The translations under genes and the position numbers were made by a program. Of a DNA stretch of 64,000 nt, positions 7,856 to 15,860 are shown one piece after another; within the stretch, counting starts at the first letter, position 1, and the number at the start of each line of letters is the position of its first letter. The DNA lies in NCBI RefSeq assembly GCF_001297125.1, contig NZ_LHPC01000023.1, forward strand, positions 1 through 64,000, read 5' to 3'. The notes under the pieces are model-generated. The model did not search any database. It had not been told where the DNA came from and was given only the letters and a program-made list of their open reading frames with translations. The DNA comes from Pseudomonas sp. RIT-PI-q. Its GTDB lineage: Bacteria; Pseudomonadota; Gammaproteobacteria; Pseudomonadales; Pseudomonadaceae.

Positions 7856-8740
7856 TTACACGGCTCTGCGAATGGTCTCGATGATTCGCTTCGCGATGTA
7901 GTCCACATGGGTCTCCAGTGCGAAGTGTCCAGTGTCCAGCAACTCAACAACCGCATTCGGATTATCACGCTTGAACGCTTCTGCGCCGGGTGGAATGAAG
8001 AACGGGTCATTTCTGCCCCAGATCACCAGTGTAGGAAGGCTCGTCTCGCGCAAGAAACGCTGGAATTCCGGGTAGCGTTTGAGGTTGTTCGCATAGTCCA
8101 GGAACAGGTCGAGCTGGATCTCCTTGTTCCCCGGCCGCTCCATTAGCAGCGCATCGAGCGTGTATGACTCTGGCGCGATTTTGTCTGGCGTGCTGACACC
8201 GTGTTCGTACTGCCAGCGCGTACCTTCCAGATGCAGAACCGCATCAGCGATCGCCTGTCGGTTCGCTGCCGAAGGTTCTGCCCAATAGGCCCTGATGGGC
8301 GCCCAGGCGTCGCCGAGTCCTTCCAGATACGCATTGCCGTTTTGCGAAATCAGTGCGGTCATCCGTTCAGGATGCTTCACCGCCAGCCTCAAGCCAGTCG
8401 GCGCGCCGTAATCGAACACATACATCGCGTACTGCTTCAGTCCTAAAGCCTCGACGAAGTTGCCCAAGGTCTCAGCCAGCGCGTCGAACGTGTAAACGTA
8501 TTCACGCTCGGCAGGCACCTCGGTGAATCCAAAGCCAGGCAGGTCCGGAGCGACGATATGGAAGTGTTCCGCGAGCAACGGAATGAGCTGCCGGAACTGA
8601 TGTGATGAACTTGGAAAACCATGGAGCAACAGCAGGGTCGGGTTGCTTCGCTCCCCGGCCTCTCGGTAGAAGACACGAACGCCGTCGACCTCGGCAAACG
8701 TGTAGCTGATCGGTGCAGCGCTGTGAGTCGTGCTAGTCAT
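7856..8740 (-). CDS. Alpha/beta hydrolase with Asp nucleophile (dehalogenase/epoxide-hydrolase type)
   Basis: 294 residues. The oxyanion segment HGFPSSS lies at 40-46, and the nucleophile elbow reads YVFDYGAPTG with Asp110 in place of the serine of esterases. An Asp here is the mark of haloalkane dehalogenases and epoxide hydrolases. The catalytic His is in DTGHFALE near the C terminus, and a helical cap lies between. The true substrate is unknown. The promoter region carries an inverted operator-like repeat also seen beside the neighbouring CGNR and quinone-reductase genes, so all three may be controlled together. Confidence 0.85.
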   Translation of the reverse strand: MTSTTHSAAPISYTFAEVDGVRVFYREAGERSNPTLLLLHGFPSSSHQFRQLIPLLAEHFHIVAPDLPGFGFTEVPAEREYVYTFDALAETLGNFVEALGLKQYAMYVFDYGAPTGLRLAVKHPERMTALISQNGNAYLEGLGDAWAPIRAYWAEPSAANRQAIADAVLHLEGTRWQYEHGVSTPDKIAPESYTLDALLMERPGNKEIQLDLFLDYANNLKRYPEFQRFLRETSLPTLVIWGRNDPFFIPPGAEAFKRDNPNAVVELLDTGHFALETHVDYIAKRIIETIRRAV

Positions 8741-8753
8741 GATGGAAGCCCTC

Positions 8754-8840
8754 GTAACCGCTTAAGTGCGTTTTAGCCGGTTGGCAAGACTGACTTTTGC
8801 ACGAAAGAAGTAACCCGTCAAAATAATTTTAAGCGGTTAC
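8754..8840. promoter_or_regulatory. Inverted operator-like pair GTAACCGCTTAA / TTAAGCGGTTAC
   Basis: Twelve-base arms at 8754-8765 and 8829-8840 are exact reverse complements 63 bases apart, in the gap between the hydrolase start and the 3' end of the CGNR gene. Another GTAACC core occurs at 8810-8815. The minus strand carries TTGACG between the arms as a possible -35 for the hydrolase. Confidence 0.5.
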
Positions 8841-8866
8841 GGTTTTCGGCCCTTAGACGCCTCGCT

Positions 8867-9496
8867 TCAAGGTGCGAGGTTTTTTTGCCGCTCGCGATGG
8901 GCTGCCGCTTTCGCTCTGTTTCCGCAGACAGCCATGCTGCACCAGCGACGTTTCCTGCCCCGGGTGTGGTCGACAAACATCAGGGTGCAACTGGGTCCTT
9001 CACAGCACTTCACATTGGAAAAGTCTTCGTTGCTGACGAATTGCGCAAGCACTTCACCCAGCGGCAGCAGGAGAGAGTCCGGGCTGCGCCAGCGCCGTTG
9101 AAGTTGCGATGCCAGCGTCGGAGCATCGCCGTCTTGCAGGGTGATCTGCGTGTATTTCTCGTCTCGTTCGAGCAAGCGATTCAAGGCTTCCAGCTCTGTC
9201 AGCACCGAGGCTTGCAGTGGTTTGCCCTTGTACTTCAAGACAAAGCCACGAAACCATTCGCGCAATGACCGCGCCTGGGCCGCGACCATTTCCATCTCGC
9301 CAGGCATCGCCTGTGCCTGAAGCCGTTCCAATACCGCGTCATCAACCCAGCCTGCCTGTTTCAGCCATTCCAGCCAGCCAGCGCCATCGTCGATCCAGTC
9401 GACGGGCTCATCGATGGGCGTGGCTATCGAGTTTAAAAAATCGAGGGCTGCGGCATCGGCCACAAATATTGCCGGGCCACGGGGATTACTGGTCAT
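8867..9496 (-). CDS. CGNR zinc-finger protein (ABATE domain), putative regulator
   Basis: 209 residues from the ATG at 9496; a GTG at 9541 is the alternative start. The C terminus carries the CGNR zinc finger, with Cys pairs in CEGPSC and WCSMAVCGNRAKAAAHR. The N-terminal part (FLNSIATPIDEPVDW) is the ABATE/DUF1470 region. Members of this family are annotated as stress-related transcription regulators, largely from the finger; direct evidence is thin. It is divergent from a quinone reductase gene across a shared inverted repeat, the layout of a regulator with its target. Confidence 0.8.
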   Translation of the reverse strand: MTSNPRGPAIFVADAAALDFLNSIATPIDEPVDWIDDGAGWLEWLKQAGWVDDAVLERLQAQAMPGEMEMVAAQARSLREWFRGFVLKYKGKPLQASVLTELEALNRLLERDEKYTQITLQDGDAPTLASQLQRRWRSPDSLLLPLGEVLAQFVSNEDFSNVKCCEGPSCTLMFVDHTRGRKRRWCSMAVCGNRAKAAAHRERQKNLAP

Positions 9497-9533
9497 GAGG
9501 ATGCCCACTGAACGTTGACTGATGAATGGGAGC

Positions 9534-9605
9534 GTAACCACTCAAAATGAGTTTGACAAGTTACTGTCGTGGTCATAACCTTTAAATCGCCTTCAGTGTG
9601 GTTAC
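9534..9605. promoter_or_regulatory. Inverted operator-like pair between the CGNR gene and the quinone reductase
   Basis: GTAACCAC (9534-9541) and GTGGTTAC (9598-9605) are exact reverse complements and repeat the GTAACC(A/G)C word of the site at 8754-8840. They enclose the predicted promoter of the plus-strand gene. Confidence 0.5.
9553..9581 (+). promoter_or_regulatory. Possible sigma-70 promoter for the quinone reductase gene
   Basis: A perfect TTGACA at 9553-9558 is followed after 17 bases by TAACCT, a weak -10. It sits between the two inverted GTAACC arms, so a bound protein could block it. Confidence 0.4.
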
Positions 9606-9695
9606 GCAAGGCAGACGGGATAACACTCAACATCAACTGGCTAAGGGTGCGGCAGAGATCGCGTTGCGAGATCTCGACGCCCTGGGATAGACATC

Positions 9696-10670
9696 ATGAA
9701 AGCGATTGTTCTTGAGAAATTCGGCGGACTCGACAGCCTTGTCTACACAAACCTCCCAGAACCCGAGGCGATGCCCGGTCATGTCGTCATAGAGGTCAAA
9801 GCCTTTGGAATCAACCATGCCGAGATGCACATGCGTCGTGGGGAGTGGGCAGAGGCTGCGCCGGTCTCGGGCATCGAGTGCGTGGGGCTGGTCAAGTCAT
9901 GCCCAGGTGGTGAATTTCCGGTAGGTGCCAAAGTCGCGGCATTGATGGGGGGGGTGGGCAGGACCATCAACGGCAGCTACGCGCAGTACACCCGTGCACC
10001 GGTGTCGAATGTGGCGCTGATAGAGGCCGATCTGTCCTGGGCAGAACTTGCCGCGATACCAGAAACCTACGCAACAGCCTGGACCTGTCTGTTTCGTAAT
10101 CTTCAGATTGCCCAGGGACAGAGGCTGCTGATCAGAGGGGCCACGTCCTCGTTTGGGCAGGCCGCCGTGAAGCTGGCGGTCAATGCGGGCGTGCGGGTCG
10201 TCGCGACAACCAGAAGCGCTCAGCGTTTTGAAAGGCTCGAAGCGTTGGGGGCTGAACGTGTCGAGCAAGAAGGCCCCGATCTGTCGGGTCGTATTGCCGA
10301 GGCGGGGCAGTTCGACGCCGTGTTGGATCTGGTGGGCAACAGTACGGTGCTGGATTCGCTGTCGATTGTTCGCCGGGGTGGCAAGGTGTGCCTGGCGGGT
10401 TGGTTGGGCGGACTGGACCCTATCGCCAACTTCAACCCATTACTGCAGATGGCGAGCGGGGTGTACCTCACCTTTTTTGGCAGTTTTGTTTTTGGAACGC
10501 CTGGGTTCCCGCTGTCGGACGTCCCGTTGCAGTCCATTGCCGAGGAAGCGTCGGCAGGGCGGTTGGATGTCAAACCGTCACGGGTTTTCAAATTTGCAGA
10601 GATTCACGAGGCGCATCGCGTCATGGAAGCAAACGAGGCGGGCGGAAAGATGGTCGTCGTACACGATTGA
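9696..10670 (+). CDS. NADPH:quinone reductase-like medium-chain dehydrogenase
   Basis: 324 residues of the zinc-free MDR (quinone oxidoreductase) family. The N-terminal GroES-like fold is followed by the NADPH motif LLIRGATSSFGQAAVKLA at about 147-164, and no zinc-binding Cys/His cluster is visible. Such enzymes reduce quinones or enones in the cytoplasm. It is divergent from the CGNR gene with operator-like repeats between, suggesting induction by electrophiles or a similar stress; this is inference. Confidence 0.85.
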   Translation: MKAIVLEKFGGLDSLVYTNLPEPEAMPGHVVIEVKAFGINHAEMHMRRGEWAEAAPVSGIECVGLVKSCPGGEFPVGAKVAALMGGVGRTINGSYAQYTRAPVSNVALIEADLSWAELAAIPETYATAWTCLFRNLQIAQGQRLLIRGATSSFGQAAVKLAVNAGVRVVATTRSAQRFERLEALGAERVEQEGPDLSGRIAEAGQFDAVLDLVGNSTVLDSLSIVRRGGKVCLAGWLGGLDPIANFNPLLQMASGVYLTFFGSFVFGTPGFPLSDVPLQSIAEEASAGRLDVKPSRVFKFAEIHEAHRVMEANEAGGKMVVVHD

Positions 10671-10685
10671 TCGAGCGACCGTTGA

Positions 10686-10723
10686 GAGCGGTCGGTCTGC
10701 CAGTCGTTGGCGTCCGACCGCTC
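10686..10723. terminator. Hairpin between the quinone reductase and DyP peroxidase genes
   Basis: GAGCGGTCGG and its exact complement CCGACCGCTC are separated by 18 bases, between two convergent gene ends. There is no T-run. Confidence 0.5.
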
Positions 10724-10741
10724 CTGATGTGTACCAGACGC

Positions 10742-11707
10742 CTAAGGCGCGCGATCAGCCAGCTCTTCCAGCAGGTCTGCTGAAGGAACAAAGAACAAGC
10801 CTCCAGTGACCGCGGTGCTGAAATCCAGCAAACGGTCGTAATTACCCGGTGGTCTGCCGACAAACATATTCTCGAGCATCTGTTCCAACGGTTCGGGCGA
10901 ACGCGCATAGCCGATGAAGTAAGTGCCGAATTCACCGGCGCCTGGCCGGCCAAAGGGCATGTTGTCGCGCAAGATCTTCACTTCTTGCCCGTCCTTGGTG
11001 ATCGTCGTCAGGGCACTGTGCGACGAGGTCGGTTTGACCGCGTCGTCGAGTTCGATATCGGCCAGTTTCGTTCGCCCGATCACCCGCTCCTGGGCCTCGA
11101 CGGATAACGCGTTCCATGCCGTCATGTTGTGCAGGTACTTCTGCACCAGCACATAGCTGCCTGCGGTAAACGCCGGATCTTCATTGCCCACCAGCGTGAA
11201 GTCGGCAATCTTGCGCCCGACCGGATTTTCGGTGCCATCAACAAAGCCAATGATGCTGCGCATGTCGAAGTAGCGAAAACCCTGAACTTCATCGACGACC
11301 GAGATCGCCTCGCCCAGCGATGTCATTAATTGCGTGGCCAGCTCGAAACAGAGATCCATCTGATCCGCTCGAATGTGCAGCAAAATGTCGCCAGGCGTCG
11401 CAACAGCCCGACGTCCCTCTGCACCGAACTCGCGAAAGCCGTGAAGCGAGGCGGGGCGCGGGTTGCCAAACAAGGTGTCCCAAGCGGTGGAGCCAAAGCC
11501 GCAAATGCACGACAAATTCCCGGAGGGAACACGTTTGCCAACCGATCGCGTGAGGGCCGCGACGTCTGCGCACCAGCCCCGTACTTTGCTCGCGGCCTCA
11601 CTGCCGGGAACCAAGGTTGCAACGATAAAAATCGCGCTGCTGGTGATGGGAGTACCGATGGATTGAGGCTCAGGGGATGAGTTATCCATGGGTATTGGCG
11701 TTGTCAT
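10742..11707 (-). CDS. DyP-type haem peroxidase
   Basis: 321 residues from the ATG at 11707; the frame is open to 11794 with another ATG at 11719. The DyP signature GFVDGTENP supplies the catalytic Asp, the probable haem-ligating His is in SSHSALT, and the distal Arg is in ILRDNMPFG. No Tat signal is seen, so this is a cytoplasmic DyP unless it is loaded into an encapsulin, and no encapsulin gene is nearby. DyP enzymes oxidise dyes and phenolics with peroxide. It is convergent to the quinone reductase and appears to be a single gene. Confidence 0.9.
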   Translation of the reverse strand: MTTPIPMDNSSPEPQSIGTPITSSAIFIVATLVPGSEAASKVRGWCADVAALTRSVGKRVPSGNLSCICGFGSTAWDTLFGNPRPASLHGFREFGAEGRRAVATPGDILLHIRADQMDLCFELATQLMTSLGEAISVVDEVQGFRYFDMRSIIGFVDGTENPVGRKIADFTLVGNEDPAFTAGSYVLVQKYLHNMTAWNALSVEAQERVIGRTKLADIELDDAVKPTSSHSALTTITKDGQEVKILRDNMPFGRPGAGEFGTYFIGYARSPEPLEQMLENMFVGRPPGNYDRLLDFSTAVTGGLFFVPSADLLEELADRAP

Positions 11708-11859
11708 AGCGGGTTCCATGAGCGGCAGGGCAAGAGTGCAAGACATTAGCAGAAAATGTCTTTGAGGCAGTGTCCCGAAAGTCGGCTCAAGCATTTGCAG
11801 TCGTGAGGGCGAGGGCCCGAGCAGCCATCACCCGCACGATGCTCGGTCAACCAGCCATT

Positions 11860-12420
11860 TCAGCGTTTGATCAAGGAAATCTTCGTTCCCTCAATGCTGA
11901 CCCCGGCCATCAACCCTTGCTGGTCGAAGATGAACGCGTAGGCATCGTCCTTCAGCGTCGAGCTGGACAGATTCTTCGAGATCCCTTCATCAACCACAAC
12001 AACGGTTGGGCCTACGCCGATCTCCCAGCCCTTGGTTTCACGAATATACTTCACGGCTTTATCGGTCATCAGGAACACCACGTAGCCATACGACTGAGCG
12101 CCTGCCTGTAGCCCCCATGACCCGGTGACGGAGTTGTAGTAACCGTCGACCGTCTTGCCTTTCAGCAATTCGCCTTCGCCATAGCTACCACCGAACACCA
12201 GGCCCGCCTTGATGATTTTCGGGAAGACCAGAATCGCCTTGGCATTGTGCGAAATGGTTTCGGCAAATGGATGGGCCTTGTAGAGCGTTTGCAGCGCTTG
12301 CCGAGAGTCGGTATTCAGATCCTCGGCGGTGGCCGCACCGGCATTGTTCAGAAAACTCGCCGATGCCAACGAGGCTGTCGCGAGGACCATCGATAGGAAG
12401 AACCGCATTGACTGAGTCAT
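11860..12420 (-). CDS. SYLF/Ysc84-domain protein with signal peptide
   Basis: 186 residues. An N-terminal signal peptide (MRFFLSMVLATASLASAS, then an alanine cleavage site) precedes a SYLF domain, recognisable by ILVFPKIIKAGLVFGG, GYYNSVTGSWGLQAGAQ and FLMTDKAVKYI. SYLF proteins bind phosphoinositides in eukaryotes; in bacteria the role of these exported forms is unclear. The start at 12420 is chosen because it gives the cleanest signal peptide. It is a single gene; about 270 bases separate it from the GntR gene behind it. Confidence 0.85.
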   Translation of the reverse strand: MTQSMRFFLSMVLATASLASASFLNNAGAATAEDLNTDSRQALQTLYKAHPFAETISHNAKAILVFPKIIKAGLVFGGSYGEGELLKGKTVDGYYNSVTGSWGLQAGAQSYGYVVFLMTDKAVKYIRETKGWEIGVGPTVVVVDEGISKNLSSSTLKDDAYAFIFDQQGLMAGVSIEGTKISLIKR

Positions 12421-12690
12421 TTTCGTACTCCGATACGGGAGCATTGGATGTGAGCAGCAGTCAGCACCTGCCCCCGGCAGAATCCGAGCCTACTGAAATT
12501 ATCCGGCGCGCCCTACAGTGTGTGAATTACCGGCTTCGCCTTTGAATGAAACAGATCATTGGCGATGCCGTCACCTGCTTTGACCTCGGCGTATCGGCCG
12601 GGTTCGTTGGCAGAAACTGCTCGTCGCAGTGGATCTAAATCCTGATCTTTCTTGTAGGACAACGAGACAACTGTCGCGCAGCTAGCAACG
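12421..12690. other. Intergenic stretch behind the GntR gene
   Basis: I see no complete gene. A minus-strand frame starting inside the GntR gene (12513-12860) reads KKDQDLDPLRRAVSANEP and similar protein-like sequence after the GntR stop, which may be a decayed fragment or chance. Confidence 0.3.
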
Positions 12691-13428
12691 TTAGAAGAAC
12701 TTAATCTCGTAGCCGAATCGTGACGCTGCGCTGACGATATGCTGGCCCATGATCTGCCGCGCCGCCGCCGCATTCCTGTCGATGAACGCCTGCACGAGTT
12801 CTTCGTGTTCCCCACGCGCCGCATGGGGAATATTGCTGAACACCGGGCCTCGCCGCGCAAAGGTCATGGTGATCAGGGCCCGCATCGGCTCAAGCACCGT
12901 GCGAATCATCGCCTCGAGATAGTCGTTGCCTGATGCCGCGGCCACGGCCCGATGAAAGTCGAGGTCGGCGTTGACCGTCTCCAGCGTCGGTTCGCCTTCG
13001 TATTGCATGCGCAGGACCGCCGCCTGAATCGTTTTCAGCTTGCTAGGCGTCATATGCGACGCCGTGAGCGCGGCGGCCTGGCTTTCCAATACGGCCCGCA
13101 CTTCGAACATGTTGCGGATCGTGTTATCACCGTCCAGCACCGGCGCACGCTCACGCTCACGCGGTAATGGCTCCGATGATGGGGGCGCTGCCGAGACGAA
13201 TACGCCCACGCCCTGGCGTGACTGGATCAGCCCCTGCGCTCGAAGCGTCGCGATGCCTTCGCGTACGACGTTCCTGCTGACGCCGAAGTTTTGCGAGAGA
13301 AACTGTTCGGTCGGCAAGCGGTCTCCCGGCCGTAGTCGCCCGGAGGCAATCTCGTCGCTCAGCGAACGGGCGATGTGCTCGGCAAGATGAGGTCGCCGCG
13401 CTACGGGTTGCACATTCATTTCACTCAT
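12691..13428 (-). CDS. GntR-family regulator, FCD (FadR) subfamily
   Basis: 245 residues. The winged-helix domain fills residues 10-80 (GDRLPTEQFLSQNFGVSRNVVREGI is the recognition segment). The all-helical FCD ligand domain follows, with metal-binding residues likely in DLDFHRAVAAASGN and the His-containing helices near GQHIVSAA. It is divergent from an enolase-superfamily gene and an AEC transporter, so it probably controls use of a sugar acid or similar hydroxy acid. Two inverted repeats in the shared gap are candidate operators. Confidence 0.9.
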   Translation of the reverse strand: MSEMNVQPVARRPHLAEHIARSLSDEIASGRLRPGDRLPTEQFLSQNFGVSRNVVREGIATLRAQGLIQSRQGVGVFVSAAPPSSEPLPRERERAPVLDGDNTIRNMFEVRAVLESQAAALTASHMTPSKLKTIQAAVLRMQYEGEPTLETVNADLDFHRAVAAASGNDYLEAMIRTVLEPMRALITMTFARRGPVFSNIPHAARGEHEELVQAFIDRNAAAARQIMGQHIVSAASRFGYEIKFF

Positions 13429-13443
13429 GCTCGTTCATCCCTC

Positions 13444-13497
13444 TCACTTGTCTTCTTAATCTACATCAGAAGACTTGTTCCAGTCAGTAACAAGTGA
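13444..13497. promoter_or_regulatory. Nested inverted repeats ahead of the GntR gene
   Basis: TCACTTGT (13444-13451) is inverted at 13490-13497, and inside it GTCTTCT (13450-13456) is inverted at 13468-13474. The site lies just upstream of the GntR start and would suit autoregulation. Confidence 0.45.
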
Positions 13498-13588
13498 AAT
13501 TCATCAGCGACATCAATCATAAAAACGTTTAAAAACAATTAGATAAAACGATTTTGACAAAAGTCTGCGCGCAACCATCAGTTGTTCA

Positions 13589-13627
13589 GTTGAAGGACAA
13601 CAGGACGTCATATACGTTGTCCTCAAC
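13589..13627. promoter_or_regulatory. Inverted repeat ahead of the enolase-superfamily gene
   Basis: GTTGAAGGACAAC (13589-13601) and GTTGTCCTCAAC (13616-13627) are near-perfect inverted arms with a 14-base centre. It could be an operator of the divergent GntR regulator or an RNA hairpin in the leader. Confidence 0.4.
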
Positions 13628-13690
13628 CTGACGCAGCCGGAATTCGACAATCGCTGCGCCAGCTTTGCAACTTGCTTGAGGCGCAGTCCT

Positions 13691-14797
13691 ATGAAAATTG
13701 CCAGCATTGAAACCATTCCGCTTCGTATTCCCTTCACCACGGGCGGTAAGTCGGCCGGTGGGGTCTGGGGGCCGAAAGACCTGCAGATGGTCGATTCCCT
13801 CGTGGTTAAAGTCACCACTGATGACGGTATCGTCGGCTGGGGCGAAACCTTCGGCTTCACCGCGATACCGGCGGTAAAAATCGTCATCGACACAATCCTT
13901 GCCCCCGAATTGATCGGCAAAGATGTAACGCAGCGCGAGAAACTGCAGGGCGATCTGCAGAAGAAGTTTCACGTCTTTGGTCGCAGCGGCGCATTCATCT
14001 ATGGCCTGTCGGCGATTGATATTGCGCTGTGGGATATCGCCGGCAAAGCGGCCGCTCAACCGATCTACCAGCTGCTTGGCGGCAGCGAGGCCACGTCGCT
14101 TGCGGCGTATGCAAGCCTGATCCGCTATGCCGACCCCGAACTCATCCGCATTAATGTGCAGCGCGCGGTCAACGCCGGTTTCCGCCACCTCAAGCTGCAT
14201 GAGGTCGATGTCGAGGTCATCCGCGCCGCGTGCGAGGCCGCTGGCCCCGGCGTCGAAATCACGCTCGACGTCAACGCGCCGTGGACGGTGCGCGAAGCGC
14301 TCGACATGACTGAGAAACTGCGCCCGTTAAATCTGCGCTGGATCGAAGAGCCGGTGTGGCCGCCGGAAAACTATTCGGGGCTGGCGAGGGTACGCAAGCA
14401 AGGCGGCATTCCGGTTGCGGCCGGCGAAAACGCGTCGACGCTGATGGACTTCCAGCATCTGCTTGAAGCCGGGGCGGTCGATTTCATTCAGCCCAGTCCG
14501 GCAAAAATGGGCGGCATCACCGAACTGCAAAAAGTCTACGCACTGGCCAACGCCCATGGCGTCACCGTGATGGTCCACGCCTTCTATGACGGCCCCGGCC
14601 TGCTGGCCGCCGTGCATGGAAGTGCGGCCCTTGGTGGGGCGAAGTCACTGGTCGAATGGCGTTATTTCGATCTCGAAGCGCAACTCTATGGCGACGCCAT
14701 CATTCCGCGTAACGGACGCATCGACGTACCGCAAGGGCCGGGGCTTGGCATCGAGCCGGACCAGGACGTCATTCGCGACTACCGCTTCAAACCTTAG
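13691..14797 (+). CDS. Mandelate racemase / muconate lactonizing family enzyme
   Basis: 368 residues of the enolase superfamily. The capping domain (1-125) is followed by a TIM barrel with a base motif HLKLHE, metal ligands in TLDVNAPW (Asp), WIEEPVWPP (Glu) and VAAGENAS (Glu), and a C-terminal VHAFYDGPG segment with a His on a late strand. The family removes a proton alpha to a carboxylate, so dehydratase, racemase or cycloisomerase are all possible and I cannot name the substrate. GAGG eight bases ahead fixes the ATG at 13691. It is followed by an AEC transporter, probably for the same compound. Confidence 0.85.
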   Translation: MKIASIETIPLRIPFTTGGKSAGGVWGPKDLQMVDSLVVKVTTDDGIVGWGETFGFTAIPAVKIVIDTILAPELIGKDVTQREKLQGDLQKKFHVFGRSGAFIYGLSAIDIALWDIAGKAAAQPIYQLLGGSEATSLAAYASLIRYADPELIRINVQRAVNAGFRHLKLHEVDVEVIRAACEAAGPGVEITLDVNAPWTVREALDMTEKLRPLNLRWIEEPVWPPENYSGLARVRKQGGIPVAAGENASTLMDFQHLLEAGAVDFIQPSPAKMGGITELQKVYALANAHGVTVMVHAFYDGPGLLAAVHGSAALGGAKSLVEWRYFDLEAQLYGDAIIPRNGRIDVPQGPGLGIEPDQDVIRDYRFKP

Positions 14798-14824
14798 CCA
14801 CCTAAGCCGCTTGGTCATTGCAAC

Positions 14825-14858
14825 GTTGATCGAGGCCGAAGTGTCGGCCTCGATCAAC
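14825..14858. terminator. Strong hairpin between the enolase-family and AEC genes
   Basis: GTTGATCGAGGCCGA and its exact complement form a 15-bp stem with a four-base AGTG loop. It lies between two co-directional genes, so it is either a terminator or a polarity element lowering transporter expression. Confidence 0.65.
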
Positions 14859-14901
14859 CATGACGACATTCTTGATAAAAACAAATACGAGGATTGAGGA
14901 C

Positions 14902-15843
14902 ATGTTAGACAGAATCGTAGGGCCCATTTTGCCCGTCGCCTTTGTGATCGCGCTGGGCTATATCGCCGGTAAACGCGGACGGCTCACCCATTCGGACAGC
15001 CTGCTGATCAGCCGACTGGTGCTCGGCTGGATATTCCCTGCGTTGCTGTTCGTCGGGATGGCGAGCACGCCTCGTGAACAGCTCTTCGACTTCAAGTTCA
15101 TTGCGGCCACGTTCATCGGCATCATGGGCATGTACACGATAGCGCTGGTGATCGGCTGGTTCAGCACTCGCGATCTCAAGGTTGCAACGCTCAAGGGTTT
15201 CGTCAACGGTTATCCCGACGCCGCCTTCATGGGTATTCCTATCCTGGGTGCGATGTTCGGAGCGGGCAGCATCTATTCGGTGCTCGTGCTGAACCTGGTC
15301 GCGAGCCTGGTGATGATCCCGCTGACCACCATGTTGCTGACCATCGCCGATGGCAAAGGCAGCGGCACCCAGGCGTTTGTGTCGAGCCTGTCGGGGGCGG
15401 TACGTCGTCCTCTGATGTGGGCGCCGGCCCTGGGCATTCTGCTCTCCCTGCTGCAGGTCAAACTGCCGCCCGTTGCTGCGGAGTCACTCACGCTTCTGGG
15501 CAAGGCGACACCTGGCGTATCCCTGCTGTGCCTGGGGCTGATCATGTCGTCGGAGAAGCTGAAAATGTCCGGTGAGGTGTGGTCCAACCTTGGGCTCAAG
15601 CTGTTCATTCACCCTGTGTTGATGTTCGCCGCCACTGTAGTGCTGGGCACTCATGGACTTTACGCACAACAGATGATCCTGCTTTGCGCGCTTCCATCGG
15701 CGACGATCCCTGCGATGTTCGCGAACCAGACCGGCGCCTATCAGAGCGAAGCCGCAACCTCCATCCTGGTCAGTACCGTGTTGTCGATCGTGACGTTCTC
15801 TTTTGCGATCTACCTGATTGATGGAGGACTTGCAGCAGCCTGA
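14902..15843 (+). CDS. AEC (auxin efflux carrier) family transporter
   Basis: 313 residues, about ten hydrophobic segments, of the bile acid/auxin carrier fold. Bacterial AEC members include malonate and other organic-acid carriers. Typical features are the N-terminal VGPILPVAFVIALGYIAGK and the C-terminal MILLCALPSATIPAMFANQ. The ATG at 14902 has CGAGGA eight bases ahead. It follows the enolase-superfamily gene, though a 15-bp hairpin separates the two. Confidence 0.85.
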   Translation: MLDRIVGPILPVAFVIALGYIAGKRGRLTHSDSLLISRLVLGWIFPALLFVGMASTPREQLFDFKFIAATFIGIMGMYTIALVIGWFSTRDLKVATLKGFVNGYPDAAFMGIPILGAMFGAGSIYSVLVLNLVASLVMIPLTTMLLTIADGKGSGTQAFVSSLSGAVRRPLMWAPALGILLSLLQVKLPPVAAESLTLLGKATPGVSLLCLGLIMSSEKLKMSGEVWSNLGLKLFIHPVLMFAATVVLGTHGLYAQQMILLCALPSATIPAMFANQTGAYQSEAATSILVSTVLSIVTFSFAIYLIDGGLAAA

Positions 15844-15860
15844 AATCGCCGACCTTTTCC

